Numbered from the stretch's first letter, positions 34,287 to 42,601 are shown. The stretch: DNA of 64,000 nucleotides from Microbacterium oxydans (GCF_006540085.1 NZ_BJOG01000001.1:806001-870000), one strand, 5' to 3'. The notes: generated by a model not told the origin, from the letters alone. Program-made: numbers and translations.

Positions 34287-35488
34287 CCGCGCTGGAGGCA
34301 GGCGCCGATGTGAACACCGAGCCGCACGTCGCACACAACTACCACCCGCTGCCCGTGAACATCGCCCGCGCAGAGGGCGCGTGGGTGACGGATGTCGAGG
34401 GCAAGCGCTACCTCGATCTGCTCGCCGCGTATTCCGCCGTGAACTTCGGACACCGGCACCCGGCACTCGTCGCCGCGCTCACCGAGCAGCTCGGGCGGGT
34501 CACGCTCGTCAGCCGTGCGTTCCAGAGCGACCGCCTCGAACCGTTCGCCGCGGCGCTGGCGGAGCTCGCCGGCAAAGACCTCGTGCTGCCGATGAACACC
34601 GGTGCCGAAGCCGTCGAGACCGGCATCAAGGTCGCCCGCGCGTGGGGCTACCGCGTCAAGGGCATCGCCGAGGGCAGGGCACGCATCATCGTCGCGGCCG
34701 GGAACTTCCACGGACGCACGACCACGATCGTCAGCTTCAGCGACGACGAGCAGGCGCGCGACGACTTCGGGCCCTACACGCCCGGCTTCGACGTCGTGCC
34801 GTACGGCGACGCGGACGCCATCGCCGCAGCCATCACCGACGACACTGCCGCCGTGCTCGTAGAGCCGATCCAGGGCGAGGCAGGGGTCGTGATCCCGCCG
34901 GAGGGATACCTGCGCCGCATCCGCGAGATCTGCGATGAGAAGAACGTGCTGTTCATCGCCGACGAGATCCAGGCCGGTCTCGGTCGCGTGGGAGAGACGT
35001 TCGCATGCGACCGCGAGGGCGTCGTGCCCGACCTGTACCTGCTCGGTAAGGCTTTGGGCGGCGGCATCCTCCCGGTCTCGGCCGTGGTCGGCGACTCCGA
35101 TGTGCTCGGTGTGATCCGTCCCGGCGAGCACGGCTCGACGTTCGGCGGCAACCCGCTCGCCGCAGCCGTGGGCCTGCGCGTCGTCGAGATGCTGCAGACG
35201 GGGGAGTTCCAGGAGCGCGCCCGTGCGCTGGGAGCCCATCTGGAGCAGGCGCTGCAGCCGCTGATCGGCCACGGCGTCACGGCCGTGCGCATCGCGGGAC
35301 TCTGGGCCGGGGTCGACATCGACCCCGCGAAGGGCACAGGGCGGGAGATCGCCGAGAAGCTGCTCGAACGCGGCGTGCTCGTGAAGGACACGCATGGACA
35401 GACGGTGCGCATCGCGCCGCCGCTGGTGATCCGTGCGACCGAGCTCGACTGGGCGGTGGAGCAGCTCAAGCTCGTGCTGGGCGCCTGA
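34283..35488 (+). CDS. rocD: Ornithine aminotransferase
   Basis: PLP-dependent ornithine:2-oxoacid aminotransferase of 401 residues that makes glutamate gamma-semialdehyde. The signature is FIADEIQAGLGRVGETFACDREGVVPDLYLLGKALGGGILPVSAV with the PLP lysine in LLGKALGGG. STFGGNPLA and the GAEAVETGIKVAR phosphate-binding part are also present. It starts on GTG overlapping the hydrolase stop codon. Its product is the same intermediate that PutA makes and consumes, so both feed glutamate. A strong terminator hairpin follows. Confidence 0.94.
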   Translation: MTALEAGADVNTEPHVAHNYHPLPVNIARAEGAWVTDVEGKRYLDLLAAYSAVNFGHRHPALVAALTEQLGRVTLVSRAFQSDRLEPFAAALAELAGKDLVLPMNTGAEAVETGIKVARAWGYRVKGIAEGRARIIVAAGNFHGRTTTIVSFSDDEQARDDFGPYTPGFDVVPYGDADAIAAAITDDTAAVLVEPIQGEAGVVIPPEGYLRRIREICDEKNVLFIADEIQAGLGRVGETFACDREGVVPDLYLLGKALGGGILPVSAVVGDSDVLGVIRPGEHGSTFGGNPLAAAVGLRVVEMLQTGEFQERARALGAHLEQALQPLIGHGVTAVRIAGLWAGVDIDPAKGTGREIAEKLLERGVLVKDTHGQTVRIAPPLVIRATELDWAVEQLKLVLGA

Positions 35489-35503
35489 CCGACCCGCCGA
35501 CAC

Positions 35504-35566
35504 GGACAGCGCCACCGCTGTCACGGCCGTCGACTGGGGATGAGACGGCTGGCGGTGGCGCTGTCC
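35504..35566. terminator. Long hairpin terminator after rocD
   Basis: Perfect 15-bp arms GGACAGCGCCACCGC and GCGGTGGCGCTGTCC, with an inner GCCGTC/GACGGC pair, in the gap between rocD and the convergent small acidic gene. Confidence 0.8.
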
Positions 35567-35575
35567 TCGTGCCGC

Positions 35576-35863
35576 TCAGGCCGGTGGGGAATCCGGGTCG
35601 AGCGTCTTGAGGGTGTCCTCTTCGGCGGCGTTGTCGGCGTCGAGCTGGTCCTCGGTGTTCTCGTCGCCGCCGAGGGCCGCACGATGGCCCTGGCCGGCGT
35701 CGCCCTGGATGGCTCCTCCGGTGGACTCGCCGCGCGAGGCATCACCCTGGATGGCTCCGCCGGTGCCGTCGCCCTGGCCGGAGTCCTCGTCCGGTGCTCC
35801 GACTCCGGGTGCGCCCTCTGCCGGGTCCTGCGGGTGGGGGGTGCGTTCCGTGTTCTCGTCCAT
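35576..35863 (-). CDS. Small acidic disordered protein
   Basis: Predicted soluble protein of 95 residues rich in Asp, Glu, Gly, Pro and Thr, with no hydrophobic core. It contains a duplicated TGGAIQGDA segment. No catalytic motif or known family is visible; similar low-complexity acidic proteins are common hypothetical genes in Microbacteriaceae. The codon pattern and a sensible ATG support a real gene, but expression is not shown by sequence alone. Confidence 0.6.
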   Translation of the reverse strand: MDENTERTPHPQDPAEGAPGVGAPDEDSGQGDGTGGAIQGDASRGESTGGAIQGDAGQGHRAALGGDENTEDQLDADNAAEEDTLKTLDPDSPPA

Positions 35864-35925
35864 GCGACGACGCTACGTCGGGTGCGGCCCTCCGCAGAGG
35901 GCATTGACAAACAGGCCGAGGATGC

Positions 35926-37269
35926 TCAGTCGTCGGGGTCGCGCCGCTTGGCGGTGCGGATCGGCGTGGTCACGGCGGCCTCGTCGCTGAACTCGATCGG
36001 GTCGACCTCGATCACGCTGAGCGGGCGGGTCTCGTCGAGTGTGAGCAGGAAGCGGCGGTTCTCGTCGCGTCGCAGGCGCCCGGACGTCGCCACCCAGATC
36101 ACGCCGATCGCACAGGCGACGAATCCGGCCGTGCCGCCGAGCATGATCGCAGCGCGCGGCCCGAACGTGTCGGCGACCCACCCCGCGATCGGAGCGCCCA
36201 CCGGGGTCGAGCCCATGATCACCGCCATGTAGAGCGCGAGCACACGGCCGCGCAGTGCGGGATCGGTGGTGATCTGCACGTAGCCGTTGGCGGTGGTGAG
36301 CAGCGTCACGATCATGAACCCGGTGAACGTCAGGGTCACGGCGTACGACGCGTAGCTGGGCATCACGGACGGCACGAAGGCGGCGATCCCGAACCCTCCG
36401 GCAGCCAGGATCACCACCCGTACCCGGGCCCGGTCGCGACGTGCGGCCAGCAGGGCGCCGATCAGCGACCCGATGGCCAGCACCGAGCTGAGCACACCGT
36501 ATCCGTCGGCTCCCGCACCGAACTCGAGTGCCATGGTCGAGGCGAAGATCGGGAAGTTCATGCCGAAGGCGCCGATCAGGAAGACCGTGACGAAGACGAC
36601 CTTCAGGTCGCTGCGTCCCCATACGTACCGGAAGCCGGCTGCCAGGCCACCGCGGCTGCGGTTCTTCAGCCGAGGGGCGAGCAGGCTGCGCCGCATCAAC
36701 AGGAGCGCGAGGAGCATCGCCAGGAAGGTCGCGGCGTTCACGATGAACACCCAGCCCGAGCCGATCGCCACGATCAGCAGGCCTCCGACGGCCGGTCCCA
36801 CCATGCGGGCGAGGTTGAACGACGCCGAGTTGAGGGCCACCGCGTTCGAGGTGTCGCCGGTGGAGACCATGTCCGAGACGAACGCCTGCCTGGCCGGGGC
36901 GTCGAAGGCGTTCACGATGCCGAATCCGAGGGCGAACCCGAACATCATCGGCAGCGTCATGAGGTCGTTGAGCAGCAGCACACCGACCGCGATGGCCAGG
37001 GCCAGCAATGCCGACTGTGTCGCGAACAGGATGTGCCGGCGGTCGAAGCGGTCGGCCACCCACCCCGTCATGCTCACGAGCACGAGGGGAGGCCCGAACT
37101 GCAGGGCCATGGTGACGCCCATCGCCGTGGCGTCGTTGTCGGTGAGCTCGGTGAGCACCACCCAGTCCTGCGCGGTGGCCTGCATCCATCCGCCGACGTT
37201 GGAGATCAGGGCGCCCGCGAACCAGATCCGGTAGTTGATGTTCGCGAACGAGCGGAACATGGCGCTCAT
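35926..37269 (-). CDS. MFS transporter, EntS/MFS_3 type
   Basis: Major facilitator of 447 residues with 10 to 12 helices, resembling MFS_3/enterobactin-exporter-like proteins (starting MFRSFANINYRIWFAGALISNVGGWMQATAQDW). Motif-A-like GWVADRFDRRHILFATQSALL follows helix 2. It overlaps the MarR regulator gene by four bases, so it is probably an efflux pump controlled by that repressor. The C-terminal tail after about residue 395 is polar and cytoplasmic. Confidence 0.88.
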   Translation of the reverse strand: MSAMFRSFANINYRIWFAGALISNVGGWMQATAQDWVVLTELTDNDATAMGVTMALQFGPPLVLVSMTGWVADRFDRRHILFATQSALLALAIAVGVLLLNDLMTLPMMFGFALGFGIVNAFDAPARQAFVSDMVSTGDTSNAVALNSASFNLARMVGPAVGGLLIVAIGSGWVFIVNAATFLAMLLALLLMRRSLLAPRLKNRSRGGLAAGFRYVWGRSDLKVVFVTVFLIGAFGMNFPIFASTMALEFGAGADGYGVLSSVLAIGSLIGALLAARRDRARVRVVILAAGGFGIAAFVPSVMPSYASYAVTLTFTGFMIVTLLTTANGYVQITTDPALRGRVLALYMAVIMGSTPVGAPIAGWVADTFGPRAAIMLGGTAGFVACAIGVIWVATSGRLRRDENRRFLLTLDETRPLSVIEVDPIEFSDEAAVTTPIRTAKRRDPDD

Positions 37270-37706
37270 CTCTCCACCACCCGCCGCATCAGGGCGCTCG
37301 CTTCGCGCAGTGTGGTCAGCTCGGCCTCGGTGTAGTCGACCTCGCGCAGCATGTCGGCCAGCAGCTCGTCGCGCCGGCGGATGGTCTCGACCACGATCTC
37401 GGCACCGGCCGGGGTGATGTCGACCTGCACGCGTCGCCGGTCGTCCTCGTCGGGGGTGCGCACGACGAAGCCCTGCTCCTCGAGGCCGTTGATCGTGCTC
37501 GTCATCGACGGCGCGGTCACGCGTTCGCGTTCGGCGAGGGTCGAGACCGTGCGTCGGCCGTTCATGCGCAGGTCGGCGAGCACCGCCAGCTGCGCGTCGC
37601 TCATCGAGTCGGCGGCGCGGGCGCAGCGGAGGCGGCGGGCCAGCCGGAACGTGGCCATGCGAAGGTCTGTGGCGGTGAGGCGGAGGGATTCATCAGACGC
37701 AGACAT
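37266..37706 (-). CDS. MarR-family repressor of the MFS gene
   Basis: Winged-helix regulator of 146 residues. The HTH region reads TVSTLAERERVTAPSMTSTINGLEEQGFVVRTPDEDDRRRVQVDITPAG, a textbook MarR wing. It lies four bases from a perfect palindromic operator and is coupled to the MFS exporter gene. Autorepression with release by a toxic compound is the expected mode. Confidence 0.92.
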   Translation of the reverse strand: MSASDESLRLTATDLRMATFRLARRLRCARAADSMSDAQLAVLADLRMNGRRTVSTLAERERVTAPSMTSTINGLEEQGFVVRTPDEDDRRRVQVDITPAGAEIVVETIRRRDELLADMLREVDYTEAELTTLREASALMRRVVER

Positions 37707-37709
37707 TAC

Positions 37710-37726
37710 TTAGATAGCCTATCTAA
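37710..37726. promoter_or_regulatory. MarR operator
   Basis: Perfect palindrome TTAGATAG-C-CTATCTAA, four bases upstream of the MarR start codon and 40 bases before the divergent cutC start. The AT-rich TAGATA core matches MarR-type sites. Confidence 0.85.
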
Positions 37727-37765
37727 TTTTCCGGATGCCGTCGCGGCAGCGGGCACAATGGAGGG

Positions 37766-38503
37766 GTGACCCGAACGCTCGCCTTGGAAATCGCCGTGCA
37801 GGACCCCGCCGGAGTGCGCATCGCCAAGGAGGTCGGCGCGGCACGCGTCGAGCTCGCGACGGCTCTCGCCCTCGGTGGACTCACCCCGTCGCCCGCGACG
37901 ATCGAGCTCGCCGTCGAGACGGCAGGGGTCGATGGCCCCGAGGTGCACGTGCTGATCCGCCCGCGCGCGGGCGGCTTCCACTACGACGACGACGAACTCG
38001 CCGTGGCCGAGCTCGATGTGCGCCGCGCGATCGCCGCCGGTGCTGCGGGCGTGGTCATCGGCGCCCTCGACGCCGAGGGGCGACTCGACCTGTTCGCCAT
38101 GGCGCGCCTCCGAGATGCCGCAGCCGGCGCACCCGCGACGCTGCACCGCGCGATCGACGTGACGGCCGATCCGGTCGCGACGCTGCGGAGCGCCCGCGAG
38201 CTGGGCCTGCGTCGGGTGCTCACCTCGGGGGGAGCGTCGGCCGCGATCGACGGCATCGACACGTTGCGTGCGCTCGTCGCGGCCGCAGAGGGCGAGATCG
38301 AGATCATGGCGGGCAGCGGCGTCGATGTGGCGAGCGCTCCGCTGCTCGCAGCCGCGGGCGTGGACGCGATCCATTTCTCCGCGAAGCGTGCCGTGAACGA
38401 AGACGGCGGGGTGCGGATGGGGTCGGCCTCCGACGGGGTCGGCGGCTACGAGGTGACCGATCGCGACACCGCCTTCGCGATCCGCGACGCCCTTGCACGG
38501 TAG
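37766..38503 (+). CDS. cutC: CutC-family protein
   Basis: TIM-barrel protein of 245 residues of the CutC family, historically linked to copper homeostasis but without a firm biochemical role. Characteristic segments are ALEIAVQDPAGVRIAKEVGAARVELA, GGLTPSPATIELAV, VHVLIRPRAGGFHYDDDE, LHRAIDV and VLTSGGASAAIDGI. The start is GTG 37766 behind GGAGG. Divergent from the MarR-MFS pair. Confidence 0.9.
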   Translation: MTRTLALEIAVQDPAGVRIAKEVGAARVELATALALGGLTPSPATIELAVETAGVDGPEVHVLIRPRAGGFHYDDDELAVAELDVRRAIAAGAAGVVIGALDAEGRLDLFAMARLRDAAAGAPATLHRAIDVTADPVATLRSARELGLRRVLTSGGASAAIDGIDTLRALVAAAEGEIEIMAGSGVDVASAPLLAAAGVDAIHFSAKRAVNEDGGVRMGSASDGVGGYEVTDRDTAFAIRDALAR

Positions 38504-38538
38504 CCGCCTCTTCCGGTGATGGGTAGGCTCGCAGCGTG

Positions 38539-39390
38539 ATGGATACCCGCGAGTTCACCGATGCCTATGGTGTCGACATCGTCTACGACGTCCATCCCGC
38601 CGAGGGGACCCCGCGCGGCGTGGTGCAGCTGCTGCACGGCGTCGGAGAGCATGCAGGGCGGTACGGTGCGCTGATCACCGCGCTCACGGCTGCCGGATTC
38701 CACGTCTACGCCGACGACCACCGCGGTCATGGCCGCACCGGCATCCGCCAGCACGGCGGCCCGGAGAAGCTCGGCCGTCTGGGCAAGGGCGGGCTGCGTG
38801 CGGCCGTGGAAGCCGTCTGGCAGCTGACGGGCATCATCCGCGAGGAGAATCCCGATCTGCCGCTCGTGCTGCTCGGGCACTCGTGGGGATCATTCCTCGC
38901 ACAGATGCTCGTCAACGAGCACCCGGACGCGTGGGACGCCGTGATCCTGTCCGGCTCTGCCCTGCGCATGCCGGGCTCACTGAACGCCGCTCCGCTGAAT
39001 GCGCGCTGGGCAGGTGAGGGCGCGACCGGGCTGGAGTGGCTCAGCCGAGACCCCGCCGTGTGGACCGCGTTCGACGAGGATCCGCTGACCACCGATGTGC
39101 CGCTGCTCAAGCTGTTCGGCCCGATCGAGGCGGCGAAGCTGTACGGCCGCCCTGCCAAGGACCTGGGGCACGACATCCCGATGCTCCTGCTGGTCGGGCG
39201 GGACGACCCGGTGGGCGGACCGCGCAGCGTGCACAAGCTCGCCGACGAGTACCGCAACCGTTCAGGTCTCACCGACGTCACCACGCTCGTCTACCCCGAC
39301 GCGCGCCACGAGATCTTCGCGGAGCTGCAGCAGGACGAGGTGCGCGCCGACGTGCTCGCCTGGCTCGACACGCACATCCCCGCACGCTGA
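38539..39390 (+). CDS. Alpha/beta hydrolase, monoacylglycerol lipase-like
   Basis: Serine hydrolase of 283 residues of the lysophospholipase/monoglyceride lipase group. HGVGEHAGRYG is the oxyanion part, DHRGHGRTG follows, and the nucleophile elbow GHSWGS lies at about residues 113-118; DARHEIF near the C-terminus holds the catalytic histidine. ATG at 38539 is used; an adjacent GTG at 38536 is equally possible. It is probably cotranscribed with cutC, 35 bases downstream. Confidence 0.87.
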   Translation: MDTREFTDAYGVDIVYDVHPAEGTPRGVVQLLHGVGEHAGRYGALITALTAAGFHVYADDHRGHGRTGIRQHGGPEKLGRLGKGGLRAAVEAVWQLTGIIREENPDLPLVLLGHSWGSFLAQMLVNEHPDAWDAVILSGSALRMPGSLNAAPLNARWAGEGATGLEWLSRDPAVWTAFDEDPLTTDVPLLKLFGPIEAAKLYGRPAKDLGHDIPMLLLVGRDDPVGGPRSVHKLADEYRNRSGLTDVTTLVYPDARHEIFAELQQDEVRADVLAWLDTHIPAR

Positions 39391-39397
39391 GCTCCCG

Positions 39398-39475
39398 GCT
39401 CCACCGCCGAGACCCATGCTCCTCGTCCACACCCACTGTGGCGACCGCTCGCCGCGGTGGGTCTCGGCGGGGAGC
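39398..39475. repeat. Long-armed intergenic palindrome, family 3
   Basis: Arms of 18-19 bp, GCTCCACCGCCGAGACCCA and TGGGTCTCGGCGGGGAGC, match except for a one-base bulge, around a 41-bp loop. Part of the right arm, GTGGGTCTCGG, is repeated immediately downstream. It starts eight bases after the lipase stop and may also serve as a terminator. Confidence 0.75.
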
Positions 39476-39512
39476 GTGGGTCTCGGGCGAGATGTTCCCG
39501 CGTGGTGCGGAT

Positions 39513-39527
39513 GTAACGCGACGTTAC
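39513..39527. promoter_or_regulatory. GTAACG palindrome upstream of the DUF1684 gene
   Basis: GTAACG-CGA-CGTTAC, a short perfect palindrome 127 bp before the DUF1684 start. A TAGATT at 39577-39582 could be the -10 element of that gene. Binding factor unknown. Confidence 0.4.
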
Positions 39528-39653
39528 GCGCGGTGAAGGCGTGTGACACGGGCGTCTCGCGCGCCGCGGGGTCACCGTAGATTCGGGGCAATATTCCGCG
39601 CATGAGCGAGGAGTGCCCGCTCGGCGGCACCCCGCACGGGAGGGAGCGCTCCG

Positions 39654-40391
39654 ATGAGCTTCGTGAAGGACTGGCAGGACTGGCACGCGTCCAGGGAGCG
39701 GTACGCGGGATCGGAGTACGGCCCGTCGGCACTCGAGTCGACGAACTGGCTCATCACGGAGGCCGCGGCCGTGGACGGCATCCCCGGGCTCTGGGCGCTC
39801 ACCGGCGACGGCGGCATCCGCGGCAGCGAGCTGGGCCAGGCGGGATCCACCGTCACGCTGCGGGGCACGCAGAGCATCCGGCTCGGGCGCCGCGAGCTGC
39901 GCGTGTTCGAGCGCCACGGCACGATAGCGCTGCGTGTGCTGAATCCGGCTCGTCCGCAGCGCGAGTGGTTCACTGCGATCGATGCCTATGCCCCCGACGA
40001 GCGCTGGCGTCTGCCGGCTGTCTTCGAGGAGACACCCGACGAGCAGATCGTGATCACGTCGGTCGACGGCGATGCGCGGGAGACGCCCGTCGCCGGTCGG
40101 CTGCGCTTCGAGCTGGCGGGCGCGCCGCAGACGCTCACCGTGACCCGAGGTGCTCAGGGCGGGCTGAGCGCGGTGTTCGCAGACGGGACGAACGGCCTCG
40201 AGACCTACCGCTTCCGGTTCCTTCCGGTCGACGAACCGGCCGTGGACGGCACTGCCGTGATCGACTTCAACCGCGCCTATCTGCCGCCGTGCGCATTCTC
40301 CGACCAGTTCGTGTGCCCGCTGCCGCCCGCCGGGAATCGATACTCGACCCCGATCCGCGCGGGTGAGCGCGTCGTCGTGCTCGGAGGCTGA
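39654..40391 (+). CDS. DUF1684-family protein
   Basis: Protein of 245 residues of the DUF1684 family. It starts with a Trp-rich helix (FVKDWQDWHASRERY) and ends with the conserved FNRAYLPPCAFSDQFVCPLPPAGNRYSTPIRAGER block. The fold resembles small beta-rich enzymes, but no function is established. An overlapping frame beginning at 39602 is a shadow. Confidence 0.88.
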   Translation: MSFVKDWQDWHASRERYAGSEYGPSALESTNWLITEAAAVDGIPGLWALTGDGGIRGSELGQAGSTVTLRGTQSIRLGRRELRVFERHGTIALRVLNPARPQREWFTAIDAYAPDERWRLPAVFEETPDEQIVITSVDGDARETPVAGRLRFELAGAPQTLTVTRGAQGGLSAVFADGTNGLETYRFRFLPVDEPAVDGTAVIDFNRAYLPPCAFSDQFVCPLPPAGNRYSTPIRAGERVVVLGG

Positions 40392-40429
40392 CCCGCCGTA
40401 ACAGGGGCCGCGCGCCTTAAGCTGGAACC

Positions 40430-41479
40430 GTGCACGGTGAATACAAGGTCCCAGGTGGAAAGCTCGTCGTCGTCGACCTCGAGATCGAGGACGACCGGAT
40501 CTCCCGCTTCCGGCTCGCCGGCGACTTCTTCCTCGAGCCCGACTCGGCGCTGGACGACATCAACGCCGCCGTCGACGGACTGCCCGTGGAATCGGACGCG
40601 ACGGCGATCGCCGCAGCCGTCCGCGCCGCGCTGCCCGACGGGGCCCAGCTGCTCGGGTTCACACCGGAGGCCGTCGGAACCGCGGTGCGTCGCGCACTCG
40701 TGACCGCCCCTGGGTGGCGCGACTTCGACTGGGAGATCGTGCACGAGAAGGCTGCGTCGCCGCGCATGAACCTCGCGCTCGACGAGGTGCTCACCTCCCG
40801 CGTCGGCGAGGGGCGTCGCCGTCCCACCCTGCGCATCTGGGAGTGGGACCAGTCGGCCGTGGTGATCGGATCGTTCCAGTCGTACCGCAACGAGGTCGAC
40901 CCCGAGGGAGCTGCGAAGCACGGATTCGACGTCGTCCGTCGTATCTCGGGCGGTGGGGCGATGCTCATGGCCGCGGGGCAGATCATCACCTACTCGCTGT
41001 ATGTGCCGGCTTCACTCGTGGCGGGGATGACCTTCGCCGACTCCTACGCCTTCCTCGACGACTGGGTGCTGCAGGCGCTGCGTTCGCTCGGCATCGATGC
41101 CGTCTACCAGCCGCTCAACGACATCGCGAGCCCGACCGGCAAGATCGGCGGCGCCGCCCAGAAGCGGTTGGCGAACGGCGGAGTGCTCCACCATGCGACC
41201 CTGTCGTACGACATCGACGGTCAGGTGATGACCGAGGTGCTGCGCATCGGACGCGAGAAGCTCAGCGACAAGGGAACCGCCTCTGCCGCCAAGCGCGTCG
41301 ACCCGCTGCGCAGCCAGACCGGCCTCGAGCGCGCGGAGATCATCGAACGGTTCAAGGACACCTTCCGCTCGCTGACCGACGCCGAGACCGGGTCGATCTC
41401 GGCCGACGAGTACGCCGCCGCCGAGGCGCTCGTCGAATCGAAGTTCGCCACCGAGGCCTGGCTGCATCGGGTGCCGTGA
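40430..41479 (+). CDS. lplA: Lipoate-protein ligase with N-terminal accessory domain
   Basis: Protein of 349 residues that attaches lipoate to the lysine of 2-oxoacid dehydrogenase or GcvH domains. Residues 1-85 resemble the small accessory domain normally found at the C-terminus of LplA (YKVPGGKLVVVDLEIEDDRISRFRLAGDFFLEP). The catalytic domain follows: VVRRISGGGAMLMAAGQIITYSL and SPTGKIGGAAQKRLANGGVLHHATLSYD, with the lysine of GKIGG in the active site. Start GTG 40430. It overlaps the methyltransferase gene by GTGA. Confidence 0.88.
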   Translation: MHGEYKVPGGKLVVVDLEIEDDRISRFRLAGDFFLEPDSALDDINAAVDGLPVESDATAIAAAVRAALPDGAQLLGFTPEAVGTAVRRALVTAPGWRDFDWEIVHEKAASPRMNLALDEVLTSRVGEGRRRPTLRIWEWDQSAVVIGSFQSYRNEVDPEGAAKHGFDVVRRISGGGAMLMAAGQIITYSLYVPASLVAGMTFADSYAFLDDWVLQALRSLGIDAVYQPLNDIASPTGKIGGAAQKRLANGGVLHHATLSYDIDGQVMTEVLRIGREKLSDKGTASAAKRVDPLRSQTGLERAEIIERFKDTFRSLTDAETGSISADEYAAAEALVESKFATEAWLHRVP

Positions 41480-42567
41480 CGGCGCCGGACACTCACCTCC
41501 CCCCTGCGGCGGACACCCCTGACGTCGTGTCAGACACCGTGTCCGTGCCGCAGCCGGTCGTGCCCCACCCGGTCGTGCCGGAGCCGGTCGTGCCGCAGCC
41601 GCTCGTACCGGGTGCGGTGACGATCGTCGAGGGCGACAACCTCGCCGTCGCCGCGACCCTGCCTTCCGGTTCGTTCACGCTCGTGTACCTGGACCCGCCG
41701 TTCAACACCGGCCGCACGCAGGAGCGTCAGGTGGTGACCGCACGGCGGACGTGGGCAACTCCTCAAGAATCGGTGCCGGCCACGGAACCGGTCCCGGGGA
41801 TCCACGACCTCGGGGGAGTGACCGGCACGGATCTGCGGAGTTCTTCACCGGAGCCGGGAGAGACCGCGCCGGCCGCTGACACCGAGGTGCGGCACGGCTT
41901 CCACGGCCACGCCTACGAGCGGGTGCGCGGGATGCTGCGCGCCTATGACGACCGCTTCGACGACTACGGCTCGTTCCTGATGCCGCGGCTCGAAGAGGCC
42001 TGGCGGTTGCTCGCCGACGACGGCACGCTGTACCTGCACCTCGACTACAGGGAGGCGCACTACGCGAAGGTCATGCTCGACGCGGTGTTCGGGCGGGACT
42101 GCTTCCTCAACGAGCTGATCTGGGCGTATGACTACGGCGCCAAGTCGCGCAGCCGCTGGCCCACCAAGCACGACACGATCCTGGTGTACGTGAAGAACCC
42201 TCGAGGGTACGTGTTCAACTCCGACGAGGTCGACCGCGAGCCGTACATGGCGCCTGGGCTCGTCACCGCCGAGAAGGCGGCGCGCGGCAAACTGCCGACC
42301 GACGTGTGGTGGCACACGATCGTGCCCACCACCGGTCGGGAGAAGACCGGCTATCCCACGCAGAAGCCCGAGGGGATCCTGCGGCGCATCGTCACGGCGT
42401 CGAGTCGTCCTGGCGACCGTGTGCTCGACCTCTTCGCGGGCAGTGGGACGACGGGAGCGGTGGCCTCGGCCCTCGGACGCGACGCCGTGCTGGTCGACGA
42501 CAACCCCGAGGCCGTCAGGATCATGAAGACGCGGATGCCGCACGCCGAGGTGACGTCGCTTCGCTGA
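41476..42567 (+). CDS. Solitary DNA methyltransferase (N4/N6 type)
   Basis: DNA methylase of 363 residues. The catalytic DPPF is at about 73-76 and the AdoMet motif DLFAGSGTTGAVA near residue 320, the order of a beta-class enzyme. DYREAHYAKVMLDAVFGRDCFLNE, KSRWPTKHDTILVYVKNP and TGYPTQKPEGILRRIV are strongly family-like. No restriction gene is adjacent, so it is probably a solitary modification enzyme. Two oddities sit in its N-terminal third: a 15-bp tandem repeat encoding Val-Val-Pro-x-Pro before the fold, and an 86-bp palindrome between DPPF and the next conserved block, adding about 30 unusual residues. Start GTG 41476 overlaps lplA. Confidence 0.85.
   Translation: MTAPDTHLPPAADTPDVVSDTVSVPQPVVPHPVVPEPVVPQPLVPGAVTIVEGDNLAVAATLPSGSFTLVYLDPPFNTGRTQERQVVTARRTWATPQESVPATEPVPGIHDLGGVTGTDLRSSSPEPGETAPAADTEVRHGFHGHAYERVRGMLRAYDDRFDDYGSFLMPRLEEAWRLLADDGTLYLHLDYREAHYAKVMLDAVFGRDCFLNELIWAYDYGAKSRSRWPTKHDTILVYVKNPRGYVFNSDEVDREPYMAPGLVTAEKAARGKLPTDVWWHTIVPTTGREKTGYPTQKPEGILRRIVTASSRPGDRVLDLFAGSGTTGAVASALGRDAVLVDDNPEAVRIMKTRMPHAEVTSLR
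41545..41610 (+). repeat. 15-bp tandem repeat in the methyltransferase gene
   Basis: About four copies of the 15-bp unit CCGGTCGTGCCGCAG with small changes, encoding (P)VVP(Q/H/E) pentapeptides near the N-terminus. The unit length preserves the frame and resembles the one in the cytochrome-like gene. Confidence 0.9.
41757..41842. repeat. Palindrome, family 2, copy 2, inside a coding region
   Basis: Inverted repeat of 86 bp whose arms (41757-41783 and 41818-41842) pair over about 25 positions with short gaps, including GTGCCGG and CCGGCAC. It sits in frame in the methyltransferase gene. The right end TCTGCGGAGTTC is identical to the end of the palindrome at 19016-19089. Confidence 0.75.
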
Positions 42568-42601
42568 ACCACACTCAGCCGGAGTAGCCGCGACCGTTCC
42601 G

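Noticed and set aside
40714..41475. N-terminal 254 codons of the frame that contains the methyltransferase
   Set aside because: They overlap the clearly coding lplA in another frame and show no homology pattern; the GTG at 41476 is the real start.
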